Positions 23,501 through 29,691 of a DNA stretch of 30,718 nucleotides are shown here, piece by piece; positions within the stretch are counted from its first letter, which is position 1, and every line of letters starts with the position of its first letter. Made by a program: the position numbers and the translations under genes. Origin of the DNA: a virus; the IMG/VR virus record IMGVR_UViG_3300037485_000659, positions 1-30,718 of that record; one strand, written 5' to 3'. Under the pieces are notes generated by a model. That model saw only the letters and a list, made by a program, of their open reading frames with translations. It did no database searches and was not told the DNA's origin.

Positions 23501-23835
23501 TCTTTGCTACGGTTCATAATGCTGAACGTGGATATAACCGCACCAATCACCGATATACTATCTACCGTGCCTGTCGTGATAACCACACTGTAGTCAAACC
23601 CTACAGCGTAGAATGCAGCAGAACTTAGGTCGATCAACACATTGTTGAGACCTGTTACGCCATCAAAGTTCGCGGCTAATGTTACGCCAGTAGTGACCTC
23701 GCTGTCGGTAGCAGACCCTTTGTAGACTGACACAGCACCACTCGTCAAAGCGGCAGGTGTTCCGTCCGCTTTGTGCGTGTGGAACTTGAAATTGAGCGTC
23801 GCATAATCTTCTGCATAATCGCCTAAATAAGCCAT
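20515..23835 (-). CDS. Large repeat-rich fibre-like virion protein
   Basis: A 1106-residue protein. Residues 1-105 form a beta domain (LGDYAEDYATLNFKFHTH, FDGVTGLNNVLIDLSSAAFY, FSIMNRSK) seen at the start of other phage surface proteins. Residues ~115-290 are low-complexity repeats of 'ANAITATAIA.DAITDAKVASD', 'GAVGS' and 'GGIASTSFAA'. The middle has a jelly-roll-like stretch (DVQLGFTSALGRVPSSVTVN). About 730-860 holds two copies of a 65-residue unit (GLTAQQTRDAMKLAP). The last ~90 residues look Ig-like (TPGTLIVTWDMTGAETLDLP). It lies between the head genes, before the scaffold, not after the tape measure. This suggests a head fibre or decoration protein, though a tail fibre cannot be excluded. 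Confidence 0.7.
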   Translation of the reverse strand: MAYLGDYAEDYATLNFKFHTHKADGTPAALTSGAVSVYKGSATDSEVTTGVTLAANFDGVTGLNNVLIDLSSAAFYAVGFDYSVVITTGTVDSISVIGAVISTFSIMNRSKDVNVTTIAANAITATAIAADAITDAKVASDVTIASVTGAVGSIASGGIASTSFAANAITNAAVADDVDVNVKTITANAITATAINDNAITDAKVASDVTIASVTGAVGSVAGNVVGSVGSVSGAVGSVASGGIASTSFAAGAITAAAIANAAIDNATLAADIGSTAYATNIIALAVRKVLDELNLDHLAKTATAAADMTTEVADNTILSRLLANGNTSDFDPATDGLQLIRDAIAVSNPIGYYAGSNTETTKTVGSTEGDYSDTLVDDGVTTTTTTYYNTGPASGADGNGFGLDVQLGFTSALGRVPSSVTVNGRFNASSSARNVHVWAYDYTTTAFVQLSNTTTDFDGNATSNASQDQNRVYAMATNMINPATGAMIIRFTSTSTTTNDRLRIDFVEIRTVAQTQAGLTADAIQQAVWNRSHTGHDEDTLGYTLAHQFIMQGNVVSASDASTIVVDGDIIGDDSMMGALIMVEDKTDDHYEVRRIASCTASSNTVVVDRAFSFTPVAADDYYIIAAGYTEAMRGTDGAALATDWTATKAGYLTGAVALEATSQTLIGRLGAWTGTGINTVLGAIRALAAKANALTPTDISTGTTYDNTTDSAEAIKDATALEATLTAIKGAGWADETLVTIQSAAEAAGGGSGLTAQQTRDAMKLAPTSGTPNAGSIDAHLDATALEATLTEIKGAGWTDETLVTIQTAAESAGGGGGLTAQQTRDAMKLAPTAGTPAAGSVDAELDALTTAVADVPTNTEFTARTLAAADYVVTTDTIAGVTDKEGFTLSAAYDAAKTAAQPDEYDSQLTAISNKIVTVQADTDNIQTRIPAALVGGKMDSVADSMSDEAITAIAEAVVAATGALTEEDIPAIASAIKAELGDMDVTIISPVNAVGNISILRGATYTAATTQMIVTITDNSTFNVATDTPVINMDGVDFAATATEETPGTLIVTWDMTGAETLDLPLGRIPYSISWTRGAVTIPEIITGYATVEDIPGTVVVE
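21290..21680 (-). repeat. Tandem 195-bp coding duplication in the fibre-like gene
   Basis: Two adjacent copies of a 65-codon unit encode the segment around ETLVTIQ.AAE.AGG and GLTAQQTRDAMKLAP. The marker AGCTTCAT occurs at 21341 and 21536, 195 bp apart. The copies have diverged mostly at third codon positions, so the duplication is old and under protein-level selection. Confidence 0.8.
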
Positions 23836-23836
23836 T

Positions 23837-24889
23837 TTATCCCTCGCTAATCAAAACACTCGCCCCGACTAATCGTCCACCGCCTGAACCTGCTACCAAT
23901 GTCCCTGTTTCCGGCGCACCCGCGCCAGCACCAGCACTATCGCCATTCACACCTAACTTCACGTCCGCTTTCGGAATTGTTTTCGCGTAGTAGTAGTAAT
24001 GCGTCGCGTCGTAACCATATTGCTCGGAATGCCCAATACCTGGAGTCCATCTAATGTTACCAAGCACCGCTGCGCCACCAGCAATAGTATTGATTATGTT
24101 ACCCGTTACCGTTACCACACCAGTTGATGCGTTGTATACGGCTGGCGTTCGCGCTGCATTGCCTGATTGCAAATCACCAGTTATCGTTATCGTGCCAGTA
24201 GAACCATTAGAAAGTCCAGGTTTACCAGCACCACTACCTCCTGTTATATTTGCCGTTATTGTTGTAGTACCTGATGCGGTAGTCTTGGCTAGCCCCTCGC
24301 AGCCAGAGCCACCCACGATTGAACTACCAGCGTTAATTGTGCAATTCGTCCCATTGCCCAACGAAATACCGTTGGCTCCTGGACTGCTTCCACCCGTCAA
24401 AACTCCAGTAATTGATATTGTTGAGCCACCGTTGCTGTATATTCCGTGACGGTTAGCGTCAGAACCACCAGTAGAATTACCAGTCATAGTCAAATGGTGA
24501 GAACTACCTCCCAGTGACAAACCTGTTGCAGCTGCACTTCCGGTCACGTTGCCGATAAGCGTTAGTGTTTTTCCGTCTGTTATTGTCGTAATTGGTACTG
24601 TCGAGCCAGCAGTTATGTTACCTCTGATGGTGCAATCATTTGCACTAACTAGGTTACCGCCAGCAGCTCCACCACCTGTAGCTGCTGTAGTGATTTCCAC
24701 TGATGTTCCTGCACCTACATCAATGTTCACCGTGTTTGGAATAATCACACCTGTTTTACCGTTCAGACATAGCGTATCACCATTAGCCAGGTTCGCCCAT
24801 GTCAGCGTTTTAGCAGCAGCATCAGTTTTCCACTTATTAGCATCATTAATGTTGCCGTCGTTGGATTGACATAGCCAAATGTCTGCCAT
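23837..24889 (-). CDS. Beta-helix-like surface protein, paralogue B
   Basis: A 350-residue protein homologous to the next upstream gene. The N-terminus has DANKWK and LTWANLANGDTLCLNGKTGV, the middle is a series of 'ITGDL/ITGNI/GGS' strands of about 15-25 residues typical of a right-handed parallel beta-helix, and the C-terminus has NIRWTPGIGHSEQYGYDATH, then YYYYAKTIPKADVKLGVNGD and a Gly-rich end. AGGAGG lies 5 nt before the ATG. Beta-helix proteins on phages often bind or cut polysaccharides, but no catalytic motif is visible. It is encoded in the head module with its paralogue, so a decoration or adhesin role is inferred. Confidence 0.7.
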   Translation of the reverse strand: MADIWLCQSNDGNINDANKWKTDAAAKTLTWANLANGDTLCLNGKTGVIIPNTVNIDVGAGTSVEITTAATGGGAAGGNLVSANDCTIRGNITAGSTVPITTITDGKTLTLIGNVTGSAAATGLSLGGSSHHLTMTGNSTGGSDANRHGIYSNGGSTISITGVLTGGSSPGANGISLGNGTNCTINAGSSIVGGSGCEGLAKTTASGTTTITANITGGSGAGKPGLSNGSTGTITITGDLQSGNAARTPAVYNASTGVVTVTGNIINTIAGGAAVLGNIRWTPGIGHSEQYGYDATHYYYYAKTIPKADVKLGVNGDSAGAGAGAPETGTLVAGSGGGRLVGASVLISEG

Positions 24890-24890
24890 G

Positions 24891-26123
24891 CTATCCTCCT
24901 GCGCTCACGAGGACGCTGTTACCTACCAACGACCCACCGCCACCAGCACCTGCTACCAATGTCCCTGTTTCTGGTGCGCCAGCACCGTTACCATCTACAC
25001 CCAATTTAACATCAGCTTTCGGTATCGTCTTTGACGAGTAGTAGTAATGCGTAGCGTCGTAGGGACGCTGTTGCGACTGTGCTGCGGTCGGAGTCCATCG
25101 GATGTTACCTGTAACAGCATTGCCACCAGCAATTGTGTGTATGATGTTGCCAGTTATCGTCACAACGCCAGTAGACGAATTATATATAGCTGGTGTCAGC
25201 GCAGCAGAACCAGAGCTTAGATCACCAGTGACCGTTATCGCAGCAGTAGATGTACTAACGATAGCACCGACCATACCAGCAAAACTACCGCCAGTAATGT
25301 TACCTGTGATAGTCAACGCGCCAGTAGACGCATTATAAATTGCGTAGTTAGATATAGCAGTGCTACCGCCTGTTATCGTGGCAGTTATTGTTCCAGCACC
25401 AGTGCTATCATTACTAATTCCTCGCGCCGTTGCTGCCCCGTCGCCGCCCTGAATGGTACTGCCCGATTCAACAGTAAAAGCACCAGAGCTCGCATTATGG
25501 AAACCGAATGATGTTGCTGCGCCGTTGCCACCCTGGATCGTGCTGCCTGAGCCAAATGTAATTGCGCGTGTGTTGGCGTTGTAGACACCCTTTGATGTTG
25601 CTGCGCCTGACCCGCCTGACACAGTACCGGTGATAACCGTTGACCCGCCCTGTGCTGTAGTGCAGTTGCAGTACACCCCATAGGCTGTGGTCGCACCAAC
25701 CCCACCTGTTACGTTACCCGTCAGCGTCAATGAGTGACCGCTAGAGAGCGCAATACCAGGAATACTTGTAGCACCTCCCGTTACGTTACCAATAACTGTT
25801 AAGCGTTTTGCACTCGTTGCTGTAGTTATGGGAGTTGTGGTTCCTGCTGTTATGTTACCTCGTACCGTGCGGTCAGTCGTAGCAACCAAGGTGCCACCTG
25901 CTGCACCAGTACCTGATAGGATAGTTGAAACGGTTACCGATGTTCCTGCACCAGCATCAATATCCACGTTCAGAGCAATACCTGTTTTGCCGTTCAGGTT
26001 CAGTTCATCACCGTTGGCAAGATTTGCCCACGTTAACGCAAGACCAGTCGATGGTAGATTTTTCCATTTGTTGGCATCATCGATGTTCCCAGCAGTAGAC
26101 TGTGCGAACCACACTGTAGCCAT
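24891..26123 (-). CDS. Beta-helix-like surface protein, paralogue A
   Basis: A 410-residue paralogue of the next gene, with the same N-terminal DANKWKN...LTWANLANGDELNLNGKTGI, a longer run of 'LTGNVTGG', 'SGSTIQGGDGAATA' and 'ITGNITGGS' repeats, and the same C-terminus NIRWTPTAAQSQQRPYDATH, then SKTIPKADVKLGVDG. The repeat 'GSTIQGG(N/D)GAAT' occurs twice in tandem, with a third variant GTVSGGSGAATS just before. The repeat length suggests extra beta-helix turns relative to paralogue B, a usual source of variable reach. No lyase or hydrolase residues are recognised. The start has AGGAT upstream. Gene duplication is the simplest explanation for the pair. Confidence 0.7.
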   Translation of the reverse strand: MATVWFAQSTAGNIDDANKWKNLPSTGLALTWANLANGDELNLNGKTGIALNVDIDAGAGTSVTVSTILSGTGAAGGTLVATTDRTVRGNITAGTTTPITTATSAKRLTVIGNVTGGATSIPGIALSSGHSLTLTGNVTGGVGATTAYGVYCNCTTAQGGSTVITGTVSGGSGAATSKGVYNANTRAITFGSGSTIQGGNGAATSFGFHNASSGAFTVESGSTIQGGDGAATARGISNDSTGAGTITATITGGSTAISNYAIYNASTGALTITGNITGGSFAGMVGAIVSTSTAAITVTGDLSSGSAALTPAIYNSSTGVVTITGNIIHTIAGGNAVTGNIRWTPTAAQSQQRPYDATHYYYSSKTIPKADVKLGVDGNGAGAPETGTLVAGAGGGGSLVGNSVLVSAGG

Positions 26124-26124
26124 A

Positions 26125-26421
26125 CTATCCTACCTTGTCAGCCAACACTGACGTTGCTGTTGCCACATCAATCGCCGCTTTTGCATCCTCTACTGCTTTG
26201 TGCTTCGCCTCGATCTCCGCAGCATAGGCAACATTGACAGCATTGAGCGCAGCATTTGCAGTCATCTGCGCTGCCTCGCGGTCAGCCATCCACCGTGCCT
26301 CAGCCTCGGCAAGATACGCTTTCGCTACCTCTGCATTAGCGATTAGCACAGGCGCGTCAAGTTCGCGCTGGATGATCTTCAACAAAACTTCTTCTTGTTC
26401 TTTGGTCAGTTCAATAGCCAT
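26125..26421 (-). CDS. Small Ala/Glu-rich helical protein
   Basis: A 98-residue, almost entirely helical protein (IELTKEQEEVLLKIIQRELD, then Ala-rich amphipathic helix with ANAEVAKAYLAEAEARW and EIEAKHKAVEDAKAAI). No family is recognised. GGGGTG lies 7 nt before the start. A coiled-coil oligomerisation role, perhaps as a chaperone or adaptor for the beta-helix proteins encoded next, is conceivable. That is inference from position only. Confidence 0.55.
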   Translation of the reverse strand: MAIELTKEQEEVLLKIIQRELDAPVLIANAEVAKAYLAEAEARWMADREAAQMTANAALNAVNVAYAAEIEAKHKAVEDAKAAIDVATATSVLADKVG

Positions 26422-26422
26422 T

Positions 26423-26911
26423 TTATTTCACCCCGAATGTTAGAATTGCGCTCTGCCCCTCGTTGATCTCTAGTGCCGATGTTATCACACCTGTTGCCGA
26501 TGGTGTGACCACAGATCCATTCAACTTCACCGACCCAGGCACAACACGAGTATAAAACGGGAGCGTGAATCGTGCCAGCTTATACGGATGAACAATAGTC
26601 AGTTCCGCTGTGCTACTGCTCGTATACAACACACCCTCAGCGTCGCTATATTCCACCGTCGCAGTTATGACAGCGACCTCCGGTGCTGGTAGCGGATGGC
26701 TCAATGTCACAGTGAACACCTGCGTCAGTCCGCTCTTTACTGTTGCTGTCGCCGGGAGAATGCTCGTCGTTAAACTGGCACAAGTTGCAGGGATGGATAG
26801 TGCAAGTAGCGCAACTAACGCCCATAGACATATACCTCTTTCGATATTCCTGCGCCGTAATCTCCTGCGGGAACGGCTATTTTCACGTTCAAACACCACC
26901 CACCATCCCAT
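26423..26911 (-). CDS. Secreted or membrane-anchored beta-sandwich-like protein
   Basis: A 162-residue protein. A long basic N-terminus (ENSRSRRRLRRRNIERG) is followed by a hydrophobic segment ICLWALVALLALSIPATCA at about 27-45, which fits a signal peptide or anchor, though not a canonical lipobox. The rest is beta-rich (SILPATATVKSGLTQVFTVT, EVAVITATVEYSDAEGVLYT) like an Ig-type domain. AAGGAGG lies 7 nt before the ATG at 26911, so the start is well supported even though it lies 97 bp inside the upstream gene. A periplasmic or surface role for the infected cell, or a virion accessory, is possible. No specific family is recognised. Confidence 0.65.
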   Translation of the reverse strand: MGWWVVFERENSRSRRRLRRRNIERGICLWALVALLALSIPATCASLTTSILPATATVKSGLTQVFTVTLSHPLPAPEVAVITATVEYSDAEGVLYTSSSTAELTIVHPYKLARFTLPFYTRVVPGSVKLNGSVVTPSATGVITSALEINEGQSAILTFGVK

Positions 26912-27042
26912 ATCGGAGCCTCCTTGACAATAATAGACACGTTATCAGTTCCCATCCCATCTGCGCCATTCGCACACGTCCTGAACTCTATCACGCCACC
27001 CTGACACACGCCCCAGATGGTTACAACCAGTAACCAACTCAC
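26815..27042 (-). CDS. Small protein with N-terminal signal-like segment
   Basis: A 75-residue protein if begun at the GTG at 27042, which overlaps the previous stop as GTGA; the frame is open to an ATG at 27096. It starts VSWLLVVTIWGVCQGGVIEF, a hydrophobic signal-like segment, then a polar part with Cys and Gly-rich strands (DGGWCLNVKIAVPAGDYGAG). No family is recognised. With the next gene it makes two adjacent predicted exported proteins that overlap in different frames. An AGGGG site lies about 10 nt upstream of the GTG, so the start is moderately supported. Confidence 0.5.
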   Translation of the reverse strand: MSWLLVVTIWGVCQGGVIEFRTCANGADGMGTDNVSIIVKEAPIWDGGWCLNVKIAVPAGDYGAGISKEVYVYGR

Positions 27043-27980
27043 TGCACCGCTGCCCCTAGTTTGCGCTTCGCGTCCCACGTGGCGTAGTTCTGCCACGGCT
27101 GCAAACCCTCGCCCTTAACATAGCGCACCGATGACTCAAAGCCTATCACGTGCGGCCTCGCGTGGCAACGGCAGTTTATGTCCATCTCAGGCTCACCGAA
27201 CCCACCCGGAACCATCGCTGAATAGCCGTCGATCGTAAACGGCTGGTCAACTGGCACTCTCACCCCGTCGAGCGCGCCGTGCTCGTCGCGTGTGCGGTCG
27301 TCAAGCAACGCCGACCATTCTTTCTCGACATTCGCCCCGCGGCGGATCGCTTCCTCGCACACGTCCTGCTGCCCCTGCTGTGTTACTCGGTGCGCCTCAG
27401 TGCGTATGACTCGCATGGCCTTCGTGGCGTCCCCGTCGAGCACATCCTTGACACGTGCCGCCATCTTCGGGTAACTCTCGCCCTGAATAAGCCCACGTGT
27501 GACATTCTCCCTGATGTTTTTGATGATCTCTGTTCGGTGTTTCGCGAGCCGGTCGGAAAGCGTGAGCTTGTCGATCTTCAGCTGCACTGCGGCTTTGACC
27601 GCCTCCGGCTGGATGATGCCCCAGTTGATCGCCACAGTGGCCTGCTGCCCGCCACCCGCTTCGATCATATAGGCAGTGCGCTTGTAAGCGTCAATGTAGA
27701 TACTCCCGCTGGCTTCCTCAATGAGTGCTGTCACTTCTCCGGTTGCCTCATTGACTATCTGAGCCACGTTCTCGAATATCGCTTTGAGTCGGCCATAGTT
27801 GAGCATCTGTGAGTAGGTAAGCTCATCGCCTACAGCGAACTTAGCATACATCTCGGCGAGTTCTGCACGAATGCGCGTCAGCGCGTCTTTGTAGGCGGCT
27901 ATGACATCGCGCTCCGCTTTCGCCGCTAATTTCTGCGCCGATGTCAAGACCTCTTTGTGCAGATCGTCGTAAGTCGCCAT
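27039..27980 (-). CDS. Minor head protein (SPP1 gp7 / Mu F-like)
   Basis: A 313-residue protein. The N-terminal ~150 residues are helical. The C-terminal part has the classic segment WSALLDDRTRDEHGALDGVR, then VPVDQPFTIDGYSAMVPGGF and EPEMDINCRCHARPHV. The order 'W....D.RTR..H..LDG', 'PGG.G.P....NCRC' defines the Phage_Mu_F/SPP1 gp7 minor head proteins, which associate with the portal and influence DNA entry and ejection. GAGGT lies 6 nt before the ATG. It directly follows the portal gene, as in SPP1. Confidence 0.92.
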   Translation of the reverse strand: MATYDDLHKEVLTSAQKLAAKAERDVIAAYKDALTRIRAELAEMYAKFAVGDELTYSQMLNYGRLKAIFENVAQIVNEATGEVTALIEEASGSIYIDAYKRTAYMIEAGGGQQATVAINWGIIQPEAVKAAVQLKIDKLTLSDRLAKHRTEIIKNIRENVTRGLIQGESYPKMAARVKDVLDGDATKAMRVIRTEAHRVTQQGQQDVCEEAIRRGANVEKEWSALLDDRTRDEHGALDGVRVPVDQPFTIDGYSAMVPGGFGEPEMDINCRCHARPHVIGFESSVRYVKGEGLQPWQNYATWDAKRKLGAAVQ

Positions 27981-27989
27981 CTGTTACCT

Positions 27990-29306
27990 CTAGGGCAGCG
28001 GTGGAGTGATTGCGTCTAGATTGACAACGGCCTCTGATTCCATGTCGGCCTGTTCCTGTTTCGGGTCATCGACAAACGAGAGCAACGATAGCCGCGTCTG
28101 CTCGGTGACCATTCCCTTGAGCTTGCCCGTGGTCTCAGCCTCGCTCGAAAGCTCAATTGGTATGTTACGGTCGAATTGGTATGTGATAGTGTCCGGCGGG
28201 ATAGTTACGCCACGAGTCGACCATACGTTGGTGAGCAGCTGGAACTGTTCACGGAGTGCCGCAGTGAACTTCCGCTCGCGTGTGCCTGCGCGGCTTTCCA
28301 GCCCGAGCAACTTCCATTTTCGTGCCTCGCCGCTCATTGTCGAGCCGGAGAATGATTCATCTGACATGTCAACGGTCTTGCTGAACCGGTAGATGTTGCT
28401 TTTGAGTGTGCTTTTGTGGCTTTCCAGAAAGTCCCCATTGACTGCTTTGGTCAAGAACGTCGCGCCGCATCCCTCCGGTAGTGAGAAAGCACCCGCCTGC
28501 CTGGCAGCTTCCAGCACCTCTGGCTCAAGCGTGCCGCCGCCGGTGAATATCATATAGGCGTTGCGGAACTCCTCGATCTCGTTCTGTGCGTCCGAGACCG
28601 CCCGATCGTAAGCGTCGATCAATGTCTCGACCTTGCCAAAGTCAGACTGGTATTCGTCGTTATTGCGGAACTCAACTATAGGAACTCCGCCGAAATAGTG
28701 AGGCGTTGTTTCGACCAGACCGAACACACTGGAGCCGTAGACTGACTCATACCGACTAATAGATGAATCAGTGTAGACAAACGCCACATGCTTGAGCGTC
28801 GAGCCCACAAGTGCATCATAGTGCCGAATGGTCTGCACGTCCGAACACACGAGCACTTCCCACGGGTAGACTATCTCGACCTGCTCTATCCCGTCAGCGT
28901 CGATGTATAGCAGTCTATACGCCACGCCACACGCGCCGCTTATCTTCGCGGTCTCGGAGTCAATATCATCAATATCCACGCGGCTTAGGAACGTCTGGAA
29001 GTAGTCCTGTTGCCGCTGGTCTTCGCCGTCGAGACTATACGTGATCGGCTTGCCGAACAGATAGCCCACGAGCTGGTCAACGATCTCACCCCGGAAGTCG
29101 TTTGCCAGTTGACTGTTGATCTTCGACGTATCGGTAAACGTCCTGGACTGGATCGGGAGCCCCTCGCCCTTGTAGGCGTTGTAGAGTCTGAGGTATTCGA
29201 GTCGGTCGGCGTATGTCTGGCTAATCAGTATGCCAATAGCCTCCGGTGATAGCTCTGCCGATAGGTCAATGCCGCTATCCGATGCAATGCTTGTAAGATC
29301 AACCAT
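27990..29306 (-). CDS. Portal protein (SPP1 gp6-like)
   Basis: A 438-residue protein with the SPP1 gp6 portal pattern: an N-terminal helical region (RLEYLRLYNAYKGEGLPIQS), INSQLANDFRGEIVDQLVGYLFGKPITYSL, ACGVAYRLLYIDADGIEQVE, IVYPWEVLVCSDVQTI, VPIVEFRNNDEYQSDFGKVETLIDAYDRAVSDAQNEIEEF and a C-terminal MVTEQTRLSLLSFVDDPKQE. 'AKI.G.aY.l.Y.d..G......p.....v' and 'P..E..NN....sd.e' are family signatures. The dodecameric portal is the DNA gate. AGGAG lies 6 nt before the ATG at 29306; a TTG at 29321 is in frame but lacks a site. Confidence 0.94.
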   Translation of the reverse strand: MVDLTSIASDSGIDLSAELSPEAIGILISQTYADRLEYLRLYNAYKGEGLPIQSRTFTDTSKINSQLANDFRGEIVDQLVGYLFGKPITYSLDGEDQRQQDYFQTFLSRVDIDDIDSETAKISGACGVAYRLLYIDADGIEQVEIVYPWEVLVCSDVQTIRHYDALVGSTLKHVAFVYTDSSISRYESVYGSSVFGLVETTPHYFGGVPIVEFRNNDEYQSDFGKVETLIDAYDRAVSDAQNEIEEFRNAYMIFTGGGTLEPEVLEAARQAGAFSLPEGCGATFLTKAVNGDFLESHKSTLKSNIYRFSKTVDMSDESFSGSTMSGEARKWKLLGLESRAGTRERKFTAALREQFQLLTNVWSTRGVTIPPDTITYQFDRNIPIELSSEAETTGKLKGMVTEQTRLSLLSFVDDPKQEQADMESEAVVNLDAITPPLP

Positions 29307-29340
29307 TAGCCACTCCTGCAACTGTCACAAACAGTATACT

Positions 29341-29691
29341 CTATGCGTCCAGTCCAAGCAATTTGTTGATATGTTTCTGAACGTTCGCCGCCTCGGCGTG
29401 TTGGTTTGACTCAAGGAGTTTGCGGAAGCATAACTCTAGCCGCCTCGCCGATTTGCCTATTTCGACATCACGCTTTATCCCGTTGTAGTATGCCGCAAGC
29501 GCGTCTTTCGCGTCTCTGATATATATGTCAGTCTGGCGTTCACAAACGCCCCATGTTTTTTCGCTATACTGCAATATCTCAGGGCGACCCACACCACGGA
29601 CTATTAACTCCACCACGCGACCGACGCGCGACTTCGTTTCTTCATTCGATGCATGCTTCGTTTTCAGCTTTGATATGATCACTGGTGGCAT
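29341..29691 (-). CDS. Small-terminase-like HTH protein (next to portal)
   Basis: A 116-residue protein. RVGRVVELIVRGVGRPEILQ, then YSEKTWGVCERQTDIYIRDAK forms a clear helix-turn-helix ('R...I..yaa..WgvseRq.drYi..A'), followed by a helical dimerisation part (LELCFRKLLESNQHAEAANV, QKHINKLLGL). This is the usual arrangement of one class of phage small terminases or terminase-associated DNA-binding proteins encoded just upstream of the portal. The start overlaps the Mom-like stop as TAATG. terL is not adjacent but at 3285-4706 with its own small-subunit candidate, so which one recognises the packaging site is open. Confidence 0.7.
   Translation of the reverse strand: MPPVIISKLKTKHASNEETKSRVGRVVELIVRGVGRPEILQYSEKTWGVCERQTDIYIRDAKDALAAYYNGIKRDVEIGKSARRLELCFRKLLESNQHAEAANVQKHINKLLGLDA

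Noticed and set aside
22790-23593. Plus-strand open frame of 267 codons antisense to the fibre-like gene
   Set aside because: Its Ala/Val/Ile repeats mirror the low-complexity minus-strand repeats, and no plausible ribosome binding site is seen.
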